This document shows, piece after piece, positions 53,102 through 63,100 of a DNA stretch of 64,000 bases (positions are counted from its first letter, which is position 1; every line of letters starts with the position of its first letter). The stretch is from Verrucomicrobiia bacterium (GTDB taxonomy: Bacteria; Verrucomicrobiota; Verrucomicrobiia; Limisphaerales; JADLHS01). The position numbers were made by a program, and so were the translations under genes. The notes below the pieces were generated by a model, which was not told the origin of the DNA, ran no database searches, and was given only the letters and a program-made list of their open reading frames with translations. The stretch is from positions 1 to 64,000 of the forward strand of contig WYBW01000052.1 in NCBI GenBank assembly GCA_011525685.1, given 5' to 3'.

Positions 53102-54913
53102 TCATTCGAGGTCTTCAAATTCGAGGAAGCCGTGCAGTTGCCGGATGCGGGTGGGGTGGCGCATTTTCCGGAGGGCCTTGGCTTCAATCTGACGGATGCG
53201 CTCGCGGGTGACCCGGAACTGCTTGCCCACTTCCTCGAGCGTGCGGGAGTAACCGTCCCCCAGACCGAACCGCAGTTCGAGCACCTTGCGTTCGCGGTCG
53301 GTCAGGCTGGACAACACATCGCCCAGCTTGTCCTTGAGCAGGCTGAAGCTGGTGATGTCCGAGGGACTCTCCGTGGCCTTGTCCTCGATGAAATCACCGA
53401 AGCTGGTGTCTTCGCCGTCGCCCACAGGCGATTGGAGGGAGATGGGTTGTTGCGCCATTTTCATCACGGCCCGCACCCGGTCCACCGGCAACTCGAGTTC
53501 GTCGGCGATTTCCTCCGGAGTCGGCTCGCGGCCGAAGTCCTGCAGCAACTGCTTCTGGGCGCGCATCAGCTTGTTGATCGTTTCGATCATGTGGACCGGA
53601 ATGCGGATGGTGCGGGCCTGGTCGGCAATCGAACGGGTGATGGCCTGGCGAATCCACCACGTGGCGTAGGTTGAGAACTTGTAGCCACGGCGGTACTCGA
53701 ATTTTTCCACCGCCTTCATCAAGCCCATGTTGCCCTCCTGAATCAGGTCGAGGAACGAAAGTCCGCGGTTCGTGTACTTCTTGGCGATGGAAATGACCAG
53801 CCGCAGGTTGGCCTCCACCATCTCGCTTTTGGCCTGGTGGGCGCGGGCGGTGAATAGCTTCAACTGGTCGTAGGCCTTGAGGTAGTCCGGATGGGGCATC
53901 CGGACGAATTCCTCCAGCGCGTGAATCTTCCGCTGTTCGGATTGAATGATGGCCTGCGCCTGGGGCGACTTGCGCTGCGGTTCCCATTCCCGGATGACCC
54001 GCAGGCTCAACTGGATCTTGTCGTGAATGTTTTCCGCGACCAACGCCATTTCCTCGATGACCTTCTGCTTGTAACAGAACTTGCCGAAGGTGGCCTGCAG
54101 CTTCTGGTCCAGCTTTTTGAACGCGGCGACCCGGCCGCGTCTGGACTTGGCCGGGGCGCTTTGCCACTCGGCGTATTTCTCATCCACCTGCTGGTCGAGG
54201 GCGCGGACGTGTTTGATCAATTTCCGCAGCGTCCGGAGGTGCGTGTCCCGGTTGTCCACCTTCTTGTCAATGATCACACGGTCAAACCGCTCCTTCGGCG
54301 GCTCGGAAATCAATTTTTCCGCCAGGGCAATGTGCTCCTTGCCGGCAAAGCCGTAACTGTAAATGATCCTGCGAACCTCGTTCTCCGCGTCTTCGATGCG
54401 CTTGGAGATTTCGACCTCCTGCTCGCGGGTCAACAAGGGGACGGCGCCCATTTGCTTGAGATACATCCGCACCGGGTCATCCAGTATGTCGAGGCGGGTC
54501 TTCTCCTCTTCCTCCTCGGGTTCCGGTTGTTTGACCCGGTCCACCTCCGCCTGGTCCACGATCTCGATCTCGAGGCTGCGCAACTTGATGTACACTTCGT
54601 CCATCTCCTCCGCCGAAATCACGGTGTCGGGCAGGGTATCGTTGATGTCGTTGTAAGTCAGATAGCCCTGCTCCTGGGCGAGGCGGACCAGCTCCTTGAT
54701 CTTCTCGGCGACCTCGTTCGTCGAGGCGCGGTGTCCGGGCTGCAACGGGGGCGAGGAAACGGACCCGGCGGAGGCGGGCGCGCCGTTGGCGGAGGGAGTC
54801 TCTCGCGCTTTGGCCGCTCTGGGCGAGGAGGGGCGAGGGGCGGAGTTTGCGGTCCGGCTGGTTTGTCGAGTGGCGCTTTTTGACGCCGGGCTGCGAACCA
54901 TTGGCTTAGACAT
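53102..54913 (-). CDS. rpoD: Primary RNA polymerase sigma factor (sigma-70)
   Basis: 603 residues from the ATG at 54913. A start at 54985 would lie inside the likely promoter. The first ~65 residues are Ala/Ser/Pro-rich and poorly conserved. Region 1.1 is at about 65-120 ([23 protein letters not shown]), region 1.2 contains [25 protein letters not shown], then a non-conserved insert, then region 2 ([37 protein letters not shown]... with the -10 recognition helix [15 protein letters not shown]), region 3 and region 4 with the -35 helix-turn-helix ([31 protein letters not shown]). All key segments are present. It directs housekeeping transcription. Confidence 0.96.
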   Translation of the reverse strand: MSKPMVRSPASKSATRQTSRTANSAPRPSSPRAAKARETPSANGAPASAGSVSSPPLQPGHRASTNEVAEKIKELVRLAQEQGYLTYNDINDTLPDTVISAEEMDEVYIKLRSLEIEIVDQAEVDRVKQPEPEEEEEKTRLDILDDPVRMYLKQMGAVPLLTREQEVEISKRIEDAENEVRRIIYSYGFAGKEHIALAEKLISEPPKERFDRVIIDKKVDNRDTHLRTLRKLIKHVRALDQQVDEKYAEWQSAPAKSRRGRVAAFKKLDQKLQATFGKFCYKQKVIEEMALVAENIHDKIQLSLRVIREWEPQRKSPQAQAIIQSEQRKIHALEEFVRMPHPDYLKAYDQLKLFTARAHQAKSEMVEANLRLVISIAKKYTNRGLSFLDLIQEGNMGLMKAVEKFEYRRGYKFSTYATWWIRQAITRSIADQARTIRIPVHMIETINKLMRAQKQLLQDFGREPTPEEIADELELPVDRVRAVMKMAQQPISLQSPVGDGEDTSFGDFIEDKATESPSDITSFSLLKDKLGDVLSSLTDRERKVLELRFGLGDGYSRTLEEVGKQFRVTRERIRQIEAKALRKMRHPTRIRQLHGFLEFEDLE

Positions 54914-54956
54914 ATTGGTGCGACACTGGATTTTCGGACTCGCCAAGTGAGGCTGC

Positions 54957-54985
54957 AATATGGGAAGCCCGCCTTTCACCGTCAA
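54957..54985 (-). promoter_or_regulatory. Likely sigma-70 promoter of rpoD, with -35 box inside a hairpin
   Basis: On the minus strand TTGACG (54980-54985) is followed after exactly 17 bases by CATATT (54957-54962), giving 5 of 6 and 4 of 6 consensus matches. Transcription would start near 54950, leaving a leader of about 37 bases before the ATG at 54913. The -35 box sits in the loop and arm of a perfect 8-bp inverted repeat (CTTTCACC 54973-54980, GGTGAAAG 54988-54995), which could be an operator. Confidence 0.5.
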
Positions 54986-55167
54986 GGGGTGAAAGTGCCT
55001 TTCAATCCCGAGACCTCCTCGAAGGTGATTGCCACAGCTTTAGCCCGCAACTCTTGAATGGAGTTTCTGACATTCTCAGCGGTTATGGAGAAATGCCTGG
55101 TGGTGACTGGGGTGATGGATCAACTCGCCCTCAGTCCGGGCCTTGCTCGCGCAAGCGGAGAATTCTT

Positions 55168-55203
55168 CGCCGATTCAGTTGAGAGCCTGCGACTGAATCG
55201 GCG
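55168..55203. repeat. Perfect 12-bp inverted repeat
   Basis: CGCCGATTCAGT (55168-55179) is the exact complement of ACTGAATCGGCG (55192-55203), with a 12-base loop. It is followed by the palindrome CTCCGGAG (about 55214-55221) and CGGGT/ACCCG (about 55280-55300). It is too far from gene ends to be an obvious terminator, so a REP-like or mobile-element end is more likely. Confidence 0.55.
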
Positions 55204-55432
55204 CTGCCAGACTCCGGAGAAGCAAACATCGCGAGCGCTGTCCCTTGCTGTCCTGCTCACCGTCCACGAACCGCTGAACAGTGACGCGGGTTCTTCGACC
55301 CGGCACACGCGCCGACTGGAAAGCGGGCGTCACCGGCAGGCGGCTCACCGAAAGGCCGAACACCACGCTCCTCTGCCCAAACCCGCCACCCAATATCACG
55401 CAACTCGGCCGGGAGATTAACCGCCATCACCC

Positions 55433-56782
55433 TCAGATCACCTTCGTGTTGCCGGGCATGGCGATGGGATACCGGCCGTTCGCATCCGGCAGGACCGGCG
55501 GATTCGAGGCGTCGGTGAAATTCTCCAGCCCCGGCGCCAGTTCCAGGTTCGATGCGAGCGCCTCTTCCCAGGTGATCATCTGACCCGACTCGCAGGCCAT
55601 GCGGCCCATGATTGCGGCCATGCAGGACTTGGCGGAGCGTTCGGTTTCGTTGTAGGGACGGTCGTTCCGGATCGCCTCGAAGAAGAGATCGTGCTCGCGC
55701 TGGTACTGGTCGCACGGCGCGCCGGTGTATTGCCAGAGCAACTGGCCCGAAACCGGTTTGTGACCTTTGAACAGGCGCGGTTTGGGTTGCCCTTCGCCCA
55801 GAACCGCGCAGCCTTTGGCTCCTTGAATCACGTTGCCGAAGAAGTCGTAGCAATTCGTGATGTGGCGTCCTTGCGCGAGCATCTTCGTGCCGTCGGCGAA
55901 TGTGTACTCGGCCGTGTAATGATCGAAGAGTTGATCCGGTTCGGTCCGCACCTGACGGCCCCCGATGCCTTGCACGGCGACGGGCCAGTCGTTCTTGATC
56001 CAGCAGCAGATGTCAATGTTGTGGATCAGCCAGTCCACGATGAAGCTGCCATTGAGCCAGGTGAAGCAACTGTAGTTGGCGATCTGATGTCCCAGTTCCG
56101 TCACCCCGGCCGTGCGCGGATGAAACCCCACCGGGCCGTGCATGCGATTGGCCCAGCACGTGATGACGTCCCCGATGGCGCCCTCGTGAATCTGCTGAAC
56201 CGCTTCCTCCAGCGGCAGGTAATGACGGCTCATCAGGCCGCCGGCGATTTTCAGATTTTTCCGGGCCGCCACTTCCCCCGCCTGCAACACGCGCCGAATG
56301 CCGGGCGCATCCACGGCAAAGGATTTTTCCATGAACACGTGCAGCCCTTTCGCGACCGCGTATTCAAGATGAATGGGACGAAACGCGGGAGGTGTGGCCA
56401 GCAATACCACGTCGCCCTTGTCCAAGGAGTCAATCGCCTTCTTGAACCCGTCCAGGCCGGTGAACTGTCGTTCCGGCGGCACGGCCAGTTGCTTCTCAAA
56501 CTTTGGCTTCAGGTTGTTTAAGGTGTTTTGCACCCGGTGTCCGAAGAAATCCGCCAGCGCCCAGAGTCGGGTCGGTCCCGGAGTGGAAAGCGCCTGCGCC
56601 ACGGCGCCCGCGCCGCGTCCGCCACAGCCGATCAGCGCCAGCTTGAGCGTGTGGTTCTCGCCGGCGTGCGCCCGTGTGGCGATCGCGCTGGCCAGTGCCG
56701 CTCCCGCGGCGGCCTTGGCGGAGGTTTTGAGAAATTCACGACGCGATGCGCGAACCGAGGGTGAAGTGTTTGAAGTAGTCAT
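55433..56782 (-). CDS. Tat-exported Gfo/Idh/MocA family oxidoreductase (second)
   Basis: 449 residues from the ATG at 56782, which puts the twin-arginine signal near the N-terminus (ASRREFLKTSAKAAAGAALASAIATRAHA). The Rossmann start is LKLALIGCGGRGAGAVAQAL, and GDVVLLATPPAFRPIHLEYAVAKGLHVFMEKSFAVDAPG holds the NAD region with EKS instead of the usual EKP. The substrate domain contains FIVDWLIHNIDICCWI, with the family's conserved D-x-x-x-H-x-x-D (D-W-L-I-H-N-I-D). It probably oxidises a sugar derivative in the periplasm. It is only distantly similar to the homologue at 47.9-49.3 kb. Longer starts (56830) lack support. Confidence 0.9.
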   Translation of the reverse strand: MTTSNTSPSVRASRREFLKTSAKAAAGAALASAIATRAHAGENHTLKLALIGCGGRGAGAVAQALSTPGPTRLWALADFFGHRVQNTLNNLKPKFEKQLAVPPERQFTGLDGFKKAIDSLDKGDVVLLATPPAFRPIHLEYAVAKGLHVFMEKSFAVDAPGIRRVLQAGEVAARKNLKIAGGLMSRHYLPLEEAVQQIHEGAIGDVITCWANRMHGPVGFHPRTAGVTELGHQIANYSCFTWLNGSFIVDWLIHNIDICCWIKNDWPVAVQGIGGRQVRTEPDQLFDHYTAEYTFADGTKMLAQGRHITNCYDFFGNVIQGAKGCAVLGEGQPKPRLFKGHKPVSGQLLWQYTGAPCDQYQREHDLFFEAIRNDRPYNETERSAKSCMAAIMGRMACESGQMITWEEALASNLELAPGLENFTDASNPPVLPDANGRYPIAMPGNTKVI

Positions 56783-57287
56783 AACCCGTTCCCGATAAGT
56801 TCTGGTCCGATCCTGTTGCCCCATGCCCATGGCTGAAGGATTCCCCCGCGTCGCCGCCTTGGCAAGTCCGTTCTCGTGGCGGTTTGCAGTTGAAGGTGAG
56901 AGCAGCTTGTAGTGGGGGCAGTGCTTGCGTTGGGAGAGCTTCGCTCGCTTTCTGGCGGTCAGGAGGCTGCGCCAAAGTCAAACGCCAGCTTTGATCTTCG
57001 TCGAGGTCCGAAATCCGAAAGTCCGAAGCCCGTAAGAAACCCGAAGCCCGAAATCCGAACGGCGAGCGCACGACTGGGCAGGCGAGCAATTCGGGCTTGG
57101 GATTTCGAAGTGCTTTCGGCCCTCGGATTTCGGGTTTCGGATTCTTACCCAACCGCTTGTGCGGGTGAGGAGAGAGACTCTGTCACGGTTTGACGAAAGA
57201 TCAACGGTGCTGAATCGCAAAGGAATTTGTAACGCCCGACGCGGCAGCACAGTTCCTCCCGCGGTCTCAAGCCGCACGGCCAGCGGT
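56783..57287. other. Intergenic region, 505 bases, repeat array, no gene seen
   Basis: Lies between two minus-strand genes. The right half holds an inverted array of CCGAA-type units (separate entry). Frames through it translate to repetitive RNPKPEIR / FRISDFGFR strings, which are products of the repeat and not of a gene. Confidence 0.55.
57007..57147. repeat. Inverted array of short CCGAA(A/G) repeats
   Basis: The left arm (57007-57060) is a run of units such as TCCGAAA, TCCGAAG, CCCGAAG. The right arm (57090-57147) is the same kind of run on the other strand (TTCGGGC, GGATTTCG, GGTTTCGGATTC). About 30 bases separate them. The transcript could fold into one long imperfect hairpin. I recall similar arrays between genes of Verrucomicrobia and Planctomycetes, but the copy number here is unknown. 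Confidence 0.6.
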
Positions 57288-58418
57288 TCAAAACTGTCTC
57301 AAGAACCGCAGGTCATTCTCGTAGAACAACCGGATGTCCGTGATGCCGTAACGGAGCATCGCAATGCGTTCGATGCCAAAGCCAAAGGCCCAGCCCGTCC
57401 AGATCTCGGGATCGTAGCCGACATTCTCGAAGACCTGCGGATGCACCATGCCGCAACCGGCGATCTCGAGCCACTCCTTGCCCATCTTCTTGACCAGCGC
57501 GTTCGTGAAATCAATCTCGTAGCTCGGCTCGGTGTAACTGAAGTAGTGGGGACGGAAACGAATCTTCACGTCGCTGCCCATGAGTTCCTTGAAGACGAAC
57601 TCCACCGTGCCCTTGAGGTCGCCCACGGTGACGCCCCTGTCCACGTATAGGCCCTCAACCTGATGGAAGGTCGGATTGTGAGTGGCATCGGCGTTGTCGC
57701 GGCGAAACACCCGGCCCGGGACGATGATGCGCACCGGCGGCGGTTGCGACTTCATCACGCGGATCTGGACGGACGATGTGTGCGTGCGGAGGAGTAATGG
57801 CTTTGCCTCGCGATTCTGACTCTGGCCTTCTGCTGCTCCGCTACGCGAAGGAGAGTCGTTGGACAGGCGGGACGCCTGTCCGACTAACGCGCCCTCGGCT
57901 GCGGACGTGGGAGAGTCATTGGGCACGTGGTTGGCAAGATAGAAGGTGTCCTGCGTGTCGCGCGCCGGATGGTCGGCAGGCGTGTTGAGTGCGTCGAAGC
58001 AATGATATTCGTCCTCGATCTCGGGACCGTCGGCCACCACAAAACCGATCTTGCGGAAGCTGCGGACGATGTCCTCGGTGATCTGCGTGAGCGGATGCAG
58101 TTTGCCAAGCGCGCGCCGGCGGCCGGGCAGGGTGAAATCGGTCGGCTCCTTCGGCAGCGCCGCCTGCAATTCCAACTCCTCGCGGCGTGAAGTGAGGGCG
58201 GCCTCCAGTTCGACCTTTGCGGCGTTGATGAGCTTGCCGGCGGCGGGACGTTCCTCCTTCGAGAGCGTCCCGAGCCGTTTCATCAAGGCGGTGAACCTGC
58301 CGTGCGGGCCGATCCAGGCGCCTTTGGTCTGGTCCAGCGCGGCCAGGTCCGGCGCCGCCTTCAAGTCGGCGAGCGCCGCGTGTTTCAGTGGTTCAATTTC
58401 ATCAAGCAATCCAGCCAT
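57288..58418 (-). CDS. pheS: Phenylalanyl-tRNA synthetase alpha subunit
   Basis: A 376-residue class II aminoacyl-tRNA synthetase subunit that charges tRNA-Phe together with PheT. The N-terminal coiled coil is about 1-90. Class II motif 1 lies around FDALNTPADHPARDTQDTFYL, motif 2 contains FHQVEGLYVD (251-260), and motif 3 is GWAFGFGIERIAML (342-355). RTHTSSVQIR (211-220) is the usual ATP/Phe-site strand. Residues about 164-207, between FYLAN and LLLRTHTSS, are an insertion of some 40 residues absent from ordinary PheS, and they lie on palindromic DNA (next entry). pheT is not adjacent: downstream is the repeat region and a Gfo/Idh gene. Confidence 0.94.
   Translation of the reverse strand: MAGLLDEIEPLKHAALADLKAAPDLAALDQTKGAWIGPHGRFTALMKRLGTLSKEERPAAGKLINAAKVELEAALTSRREELELQAALPKEPTDFTLPGRRRALGKLHPLTQITEDIVRSFRKIGFVVADGPEIEDEYHCFDALNTPADHPARDTQDTFYLANHVPNDSPTSAAEGALVGQASRLSNDSPSRSGAAEGQSQNREAKPLLLRTHTSSVQIRVMKSQPPPVRIIVPGRVFRRDNADATHNPTFHQVEGLYVDRGVTVGDLKGTVEFVFKELMGSDVKIRFRPHYFSYTEPSYEIDFTNALVKKMGKEWLEIAGCGMVHPQVFENVGYDPEIWTGWAFGFGIERIAMLRYGITDIRLFYENDLRFLRQF
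57799..57930. repeat. Palindromic element inserted in frame within pheS
   Basis: About 130 bases that encode the extra PheS residues. It contains two hairpins: 57858-57869 pairing with 57873-57884 (12 bp, one G-T wobble, 3-base loop, core GGACAGGCG/CGCCTGTCC), and 57818-57830 pairing with 57847-57857 (GACTCT..CCTTC with GAAGGAGAGTC). The flanks carry a direct near-repeat, GGAGAGTCGTTGG versus GGAGAGTCATTGG, so the protein reads NDSPTSAAEG then NDSPSRSGAAEG. The hairpin encodes GQASRLS, a peptide I associate with repeat-derived reading frames in related genomes. Confidence 0.65.
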
Positions 58419-58627
58419 AAATGGTCGCGGAGTTTATTCGCGCCCGGCGCAAAAGTCACAAACGAAAATCAGCCGGCGTGCAACCGCGGGCGCATGTCTG
58501 TTGTTGCAAGCTGGCCAACCTGGCCACCCAGCGACGAGCGCGCAGCCACGTTGCGGCGAAGTTTTGACATCACCACGAGCCGCGGACAGAATTCCACCGG
58601 CTTCAAACTGCCCATGGCCTTGTTCAC

Positions 58628-60145
58628 ATGAAAAGAATCCTGTTGCGCGCGCTCCGCTGGGGCGCGGTGTTGTTGCTGGTGATCATGGTCGCGCTCATTG
58701 GGCGCGGCTGGTATGCGTTTCGCGACCGCGTGCCCGGCTACACGCTGGACGTCAAGATTGACGCGGCGCCGTCGCAAGCCGCGCCGCAGCCGCTGCGCGC
58801 GGGGTTTGGCCGCGTGAAAATCAACCCCGACCTTTCCGATCCCAAACGGCCCGTCTGGGTGGCGGGCTTCGGCCAGAACCGGGCCGCCACGGCCCTGCAC
58901 GACGATCTTTGGGCCATCGCTTGTGTGCTGGACGACGGGCACAGCCGGGTGGGGATGGTGGTGCTGGACGCCATCGGGTTTTTTCACGACGACGTGGTGG
59001 CGGTGCGCCGCGCCTGCGCCGCCGAGTGGAAACTGGATTACGTGATCGTCTGCTCGACGCACAATCACTCCACTCCGGACCTGATGGGGATGTGGGGACC
59101 GCATCCACTGAAATCGGGGGTGGACCCGCGGTATCGCGAACAGGTCATTGCCGCCGCCGCTCGATCTCTGGGTGACGCCGTGGCCGCGTTGCAGCCCGCG
59201 CGGGTGGCTTATCACGAGATTCCCATGCCCACGGACGGCCTGGTGGCCGATACCCGCAAACCGATCGTTTTCGATTCCGACGCGCGCGTGATGCACTTCA
59301 CCGGCATCGGGAACGGCCACACCCTCGGCACCATCGTCGGCTGGGCGAACCATCCGGAAACCCCGTGGAGCAGGAACACCGAACTCACGTCGGATTTTTG
59401 CGGCTTCCTCCGCGACGCGTTGGAGCACGGGGTTCAACAAGAGGGCCGGCAACTGGCCGCCGGCGTGGGCGGCATCCACCTTTACGTCAACGGCGCGGTC
59501 GGGGGCTTGATGACCACGCATCCGAGTGTGACGGTGCGCGATCCTTATCTGGATCAGGAGTTCAAGGAACCGTCCCATGCCAAATCCCGCGCGGTGGGGC
59601 ACCAGCTTGCGGCGCGCATCCTGCCCAGGCTCCACGAGCCGCACGTTTCGCGTTACGACTTTGCGCCCATTGGTGTACGCGCCCGCACGCTGGAGATGCC
59701 CATTGACAACAAACTGTTTCTGGCGGCGGCGTATCTGGGCGTGTTCGACCGCGGCCACGTCCGGTGGCGACATTTGCGGACGGAGGTGGCGCTGCTGACG
59801 ATTGGCGAGGCCAGCATCGCCTGTGTGCCCGGCGAGATTTACCCCGAGATCATCAACGGCGGCATCGAGCGTCCGCCGGGAGCGGATTTCGACATCGAGC
59901 CGGTGGAGGTGCCGCCGTTGCGCGAGGTGATGCCGGGCCGGGTCAAGTTCGTGTTCGGTCTGGCCAACGATGAGCTGGGGTATCTCATCCCCAAGAGCGA
60001 GTGGGATGTCAAACCGCCGTTCCTCTACGACTCCAACGGCGTCTATGGCGAAATCAACTCCTGCGGGCCGGAGGCCGGGCGGATCATCCACGCCGCGCTG
60101 GCGGAACTTTGCCGCGAAATGACGCCGGTCGCCGCCGGCGAATGA
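58628..60145 (+). CDS. Membrane-anchored neutral/alkaline ceramidase-like hydrolase
   Basis: A 505-residue protein with one N-terminal membrane helix (about 10-29, WGAVLLLVIMVALIGRGWYAF) and the rest outside the cytoplasm. LRAGFGRVKINPDLSDPKRPVWVAGFG resembles the start of the neutral ceramidase N-terminal domain, and VCSTHNHSTPDLMGMWG carries the THxHSxPD-like zinc motif (H-N-H). VGWANHPET (with a further zinc His), HLYVNGAVGG and IACVPGEIYPEIINGG also fit the family. True ceramidases have a C-terminal Ig-like domain, which is missing, so lipid amidase activity is uncertain. It is convergent with the CotH/lamin-tail gene (10 bases between stops). Confidence 0.82.
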   Translation: MKRILLRALRWGAVLLLVIMVALIGRGWYAFRDRVPGYTLDVKIDAAPSQAAPQPLRAGFGRVKINPDLSDPKRPVWVAGFGQNRAATALHDDLWAIACVLDDGHSRVGMVVLDAIGFFHDDVVAVRRACAAEWKLDYVIVCSTHNHSTPDLMGMWGPHPLKSGVDPRYREQVIAAAARSLGDAVAALQPARVAYHEIPMPTDGLVADTRKPIVFDSDARVMHFTGIGNGHTLGTIVGWANHPETPWSRNTELTSDFCGFLRDALEHGVQQEGRQLAAGVGGIHLYVNGAVGGLMTTHPSVTVRDPYLDQEFKEPSHAKSRAVGHQLAARILPRLHEPHVSRYDFAPIGVRARTLEMPIDNKLFLAAAYLGVFDRGHVRWRHLRTEVALLTIGEASIACVPGEIYPEIINGGIERPPGADFDIEPVEVPPLREVMPGRVKFVFGLANDELGYLIPKSEWDVKPPFLYDSNGVYGEINSCGPEAGRIIHAALAELCREMTPVAAGE

Positions 60146-60155
60146 ACCCGCTGCG

Positions 60156-63100
60156 TCACGGCAACAACAACATCCGATAGAACCGTTGGGGCCGGTCGGC
60201 CACCGGATCGGTGATGGTGAGCAGCGGACCGCCGGCGGTGCGATTCGCGCCCAGCGGCAACCAAGACGGCGCGGTCAAATCATCCTTGTACTCCACGCGG
60301 TAGGTGCGGTTGGGGATGACCTCGGCCTCGAACCAGATTCCCCCATTGTCGCCCAATCCCAGCTCGACGAGCCGGGGCGCGGGCGGCGCGCCCAGTTGAT
60401 TGCTGGCGCGCGGCGACCAGTTCGTCATGAAAAAGATTCCGTTGGTGTTGCCATCGGGAAAGAGTCCCTGGGTGACGTTTTGGATTTGCGGGCCGAACAC
60501 CACCTGATGCTGCGGCGTGCCGTCCGGCGAATAAAGCGCAAGGGCTTCCCCGCTGAGGCTCAGGGCAAAGCTGGCATGAAGATCCCCGTGACTGCCCAGC
60601 CCGCTTTGATTCGCTTCATTGTCCGCCCAAACCAGCAGGAAGCCGCGCGGGGCAATGACCGTGTTGGCGGGAATCTGCCATTTCGTCGGCTGCGCCAGGT
60701 TGTCGGTCAGGTGGAAACCCGAGAGGTTCACGGGCACGTGGTTCGGGTTGTACAGCTCGAACCAATCCTGGAACAACCCATCGAGCGGATCGGCGAAGCC
60801 GCCCGGGCCGGCGTTGTCGGCCATCCATTCGTTGATGACCACCGGCGCGGGCGGGAGTGTGCCGAGGTTGGTCACGGTGATGGAAGCGGTGGCGTTGGTG
60901 ACGGGGTTGCCGTAATTGTCCACGCCCTGGAAAGCGAGCAGGTTCACGTAAGCGGGCAACGGGACGGTCACGCTCCAGTTCGTCAGGCTGGTCCAGGTGA
61001 TGGCGCGACTGATGCCATTGACTTCAATCTCCTTCACGGTGAGCGGTGCCGTGCCGGAGAGCAGGACTGGTGAATTGCTGGTGGCGAAATTGTTTCCACC
61101 GTTGCTCGTGATGGCGAACGGCGTGTTGAGCGGCATCGTGCCGCGAATGTAATTCGCGCGCTGTTGGAGGTAAGTCACCGCGCCACCCCAGTTCTGGCCC
61201 AGCAGTCCGGCGTAGTGGGCGGCCCAGGGCGCGAGGTGGTTGGTGTTGATCGTGGTGTTCAGGAGGTCGAGCAGGTGGTTGTAATAGCGGCGATGGTTGT
61301 CCGGGAGGGTGATGATCCGGTGGGTGTTCGGCGAGCCGCCGCCGGGGAAGCTGCTGTTCTCCGGCTGGACAAAGGAGAAGTCCATGTCCCAGAGCAGACC
61401 CAGCGCCTTGCCGTCGCCGGGGCGGAAATAAATCTTCCAGTTGTGATTCAGGCCGACGGTGTAGGTGTCCACGTCGCCGGTGAACGCCTTGAACGCCAGC
61501 GTGCGCATCCATTGATCCACGTCCATGAGCTGCCGCGTCTGGGTGTCGAGCGCCGCGCCGGTGAGGCTGAACGCCTGGCTCAAGGCGATCATCTGGCTGT
61601 AATCATCCAGGTCGGCATGATTCTCCTGCTCGAAGATCCAGCGGTAGTTTTCCGGGTGGTTGCCCCAGTTTTGAATTTCCACCTGCAACACGTCGTCCGG
61701 CTGCGGCAGTTTGGGCGATTGCGGATCGCCGGTCAGGGTCGTGGTCGGATAGTAGATCAACTCCAGCATGTAGCGCTGGCCCGCGTCGCCGTTCGGAAAC
61801 TGGCTGTCAAAGTAATCGTTGTTGAACGCCTCCATCCGCATCAGCGCGGTGCTGTCCTCCACGCTGCGCGGGGCGAACACCTGCACCAGGTCGCACTCCA
61901 GGCCGAGCAAGCCGCCGCCGGCGTGGTTGACCGCGTGCCAGAGCAGGATTTCATCGTGCCGCCCGCCCCGGCCGGAGTAACCGCCCGAACGGTCGAGGTT
62001 GATGCCTCGCTGCACGCCGCGGAACAGTTGGTCTTCGTTGAACCGGAGGGTGAAACCGACGCGCGACGTGGCGTTGCGCCCGCGCTGGCTGCCCTGGAGA
62101 TGCACGCCCACGTCGTAGAAGACCTCGCGTTCGTTGTACACGACCGTCAGCCCCAGACGATCGTTGCTCATCACGTTGGTCGGCGCGTGGAGCAGGTTGG
62201 CGTCGGCGGCGGACATCAGCAGGCTGAAGCGATGCAACTGCGTCATCAGCGGTTTGCCTTCGTCCACCTTGAAGAACGCACGCGAGTTGGTGCCGCGGGC
62301 GGGAAAAGTGGCGCTCGCGCCCAGGCCGTCCGTGGCTTGAACGTAGAACTGCACCAGCGTTCCGGCCGCCTGTCCGGCGAGCGTGGCGGAATAATTCGCA
62401 TAGCCCGGCGGCGCGGCCAGCGCGCCCGGCGCCATCGGCGCGCTTTGCCACGTTCCACCGTTGGCGGACCAATGCAGCGTGACCAAGTTGACGCCCTGCG
62501 GATCGTGCGCGTTGACACTGATGGTGACCGGTTGATTCGGCTGCGGCACGACCGGACTGTGCTGGAAGCCTTCAAAGGTCGGCCCGAGATTGCCGACCAG
62601 AGTCGAATTCGGCGCGCCGGGCGTGCCGCGCAGGACAGGTCTGCGTAGTTCGGTGGTGCGCGCCACCCGGTTGAAATAGAGGCGCGTGTTGAGCCGATGA
62701 TTGCCCGAGAGCCACCTGGCTCGGAACGAAATCTGATAGGTCCGCCCGTCCACCACCGAGCGGCCGTTGGCGAAGGTGGTTTCCAGATGATTGTGCATGT
62801 GGCCGGTCGGACCGGTGGCGACCAGATGCAGCACCTGGTTTCCCGGATTGTCCGGGTCCGCGATGACCCGGCTGCGGCCATGGTTGCCCAGCGCCCGCCA
62901 CGCGGTCAGGCCCGAATCAAACGAACCGTTCTGCAACATTTCGACCGGCGCGGTGTCCGGCGATTCGATCACGCTCAGGTCGTCAATGAGACATTCGCCC
63001 GCCTCGAGCAGGCCCATGACGAACTCGTTCCAGGTCGTCGGACCGAGCACATTCTGCGCGACGGCGCGATAGGAGTAATTGCTCCAGCCGGAGCGGACGG

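Larger units (their letters stand above)
54914..55432. other. Intergenic region, 519 bases, promoter plus palindromic repeats, no gene seen
   Basis: Contains the rpoD promoter at its left end and a repeat-rich stretch around 55165-55305. Small frames run through it (for example 55058-55420 on plus and 55120-55308 on minus) but show no protein-like composition or family motif. Confidence 0.5.

Noticed and set aside
55058-55420. 120-codon plus-strand frame as a gene
   Set aside because: No ribosome-binding site, no recognisable motif, and it runs through palindromic repeat DNA.
58469-60091. A 540-codon minus-strand frame opposite the ceramidase-like gene
   Set aside because: Antisense shadow. 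The plus-strand protein has a membrane helix and family motifs.
61164-62648. A 494-codon plus-strand frame opposite the CotH protein
   Set aside because: Composition (Val/Arg/His-rich) is typical of an antisense shadow, and the CotH and lamin-tail motifs are on the minus strand.
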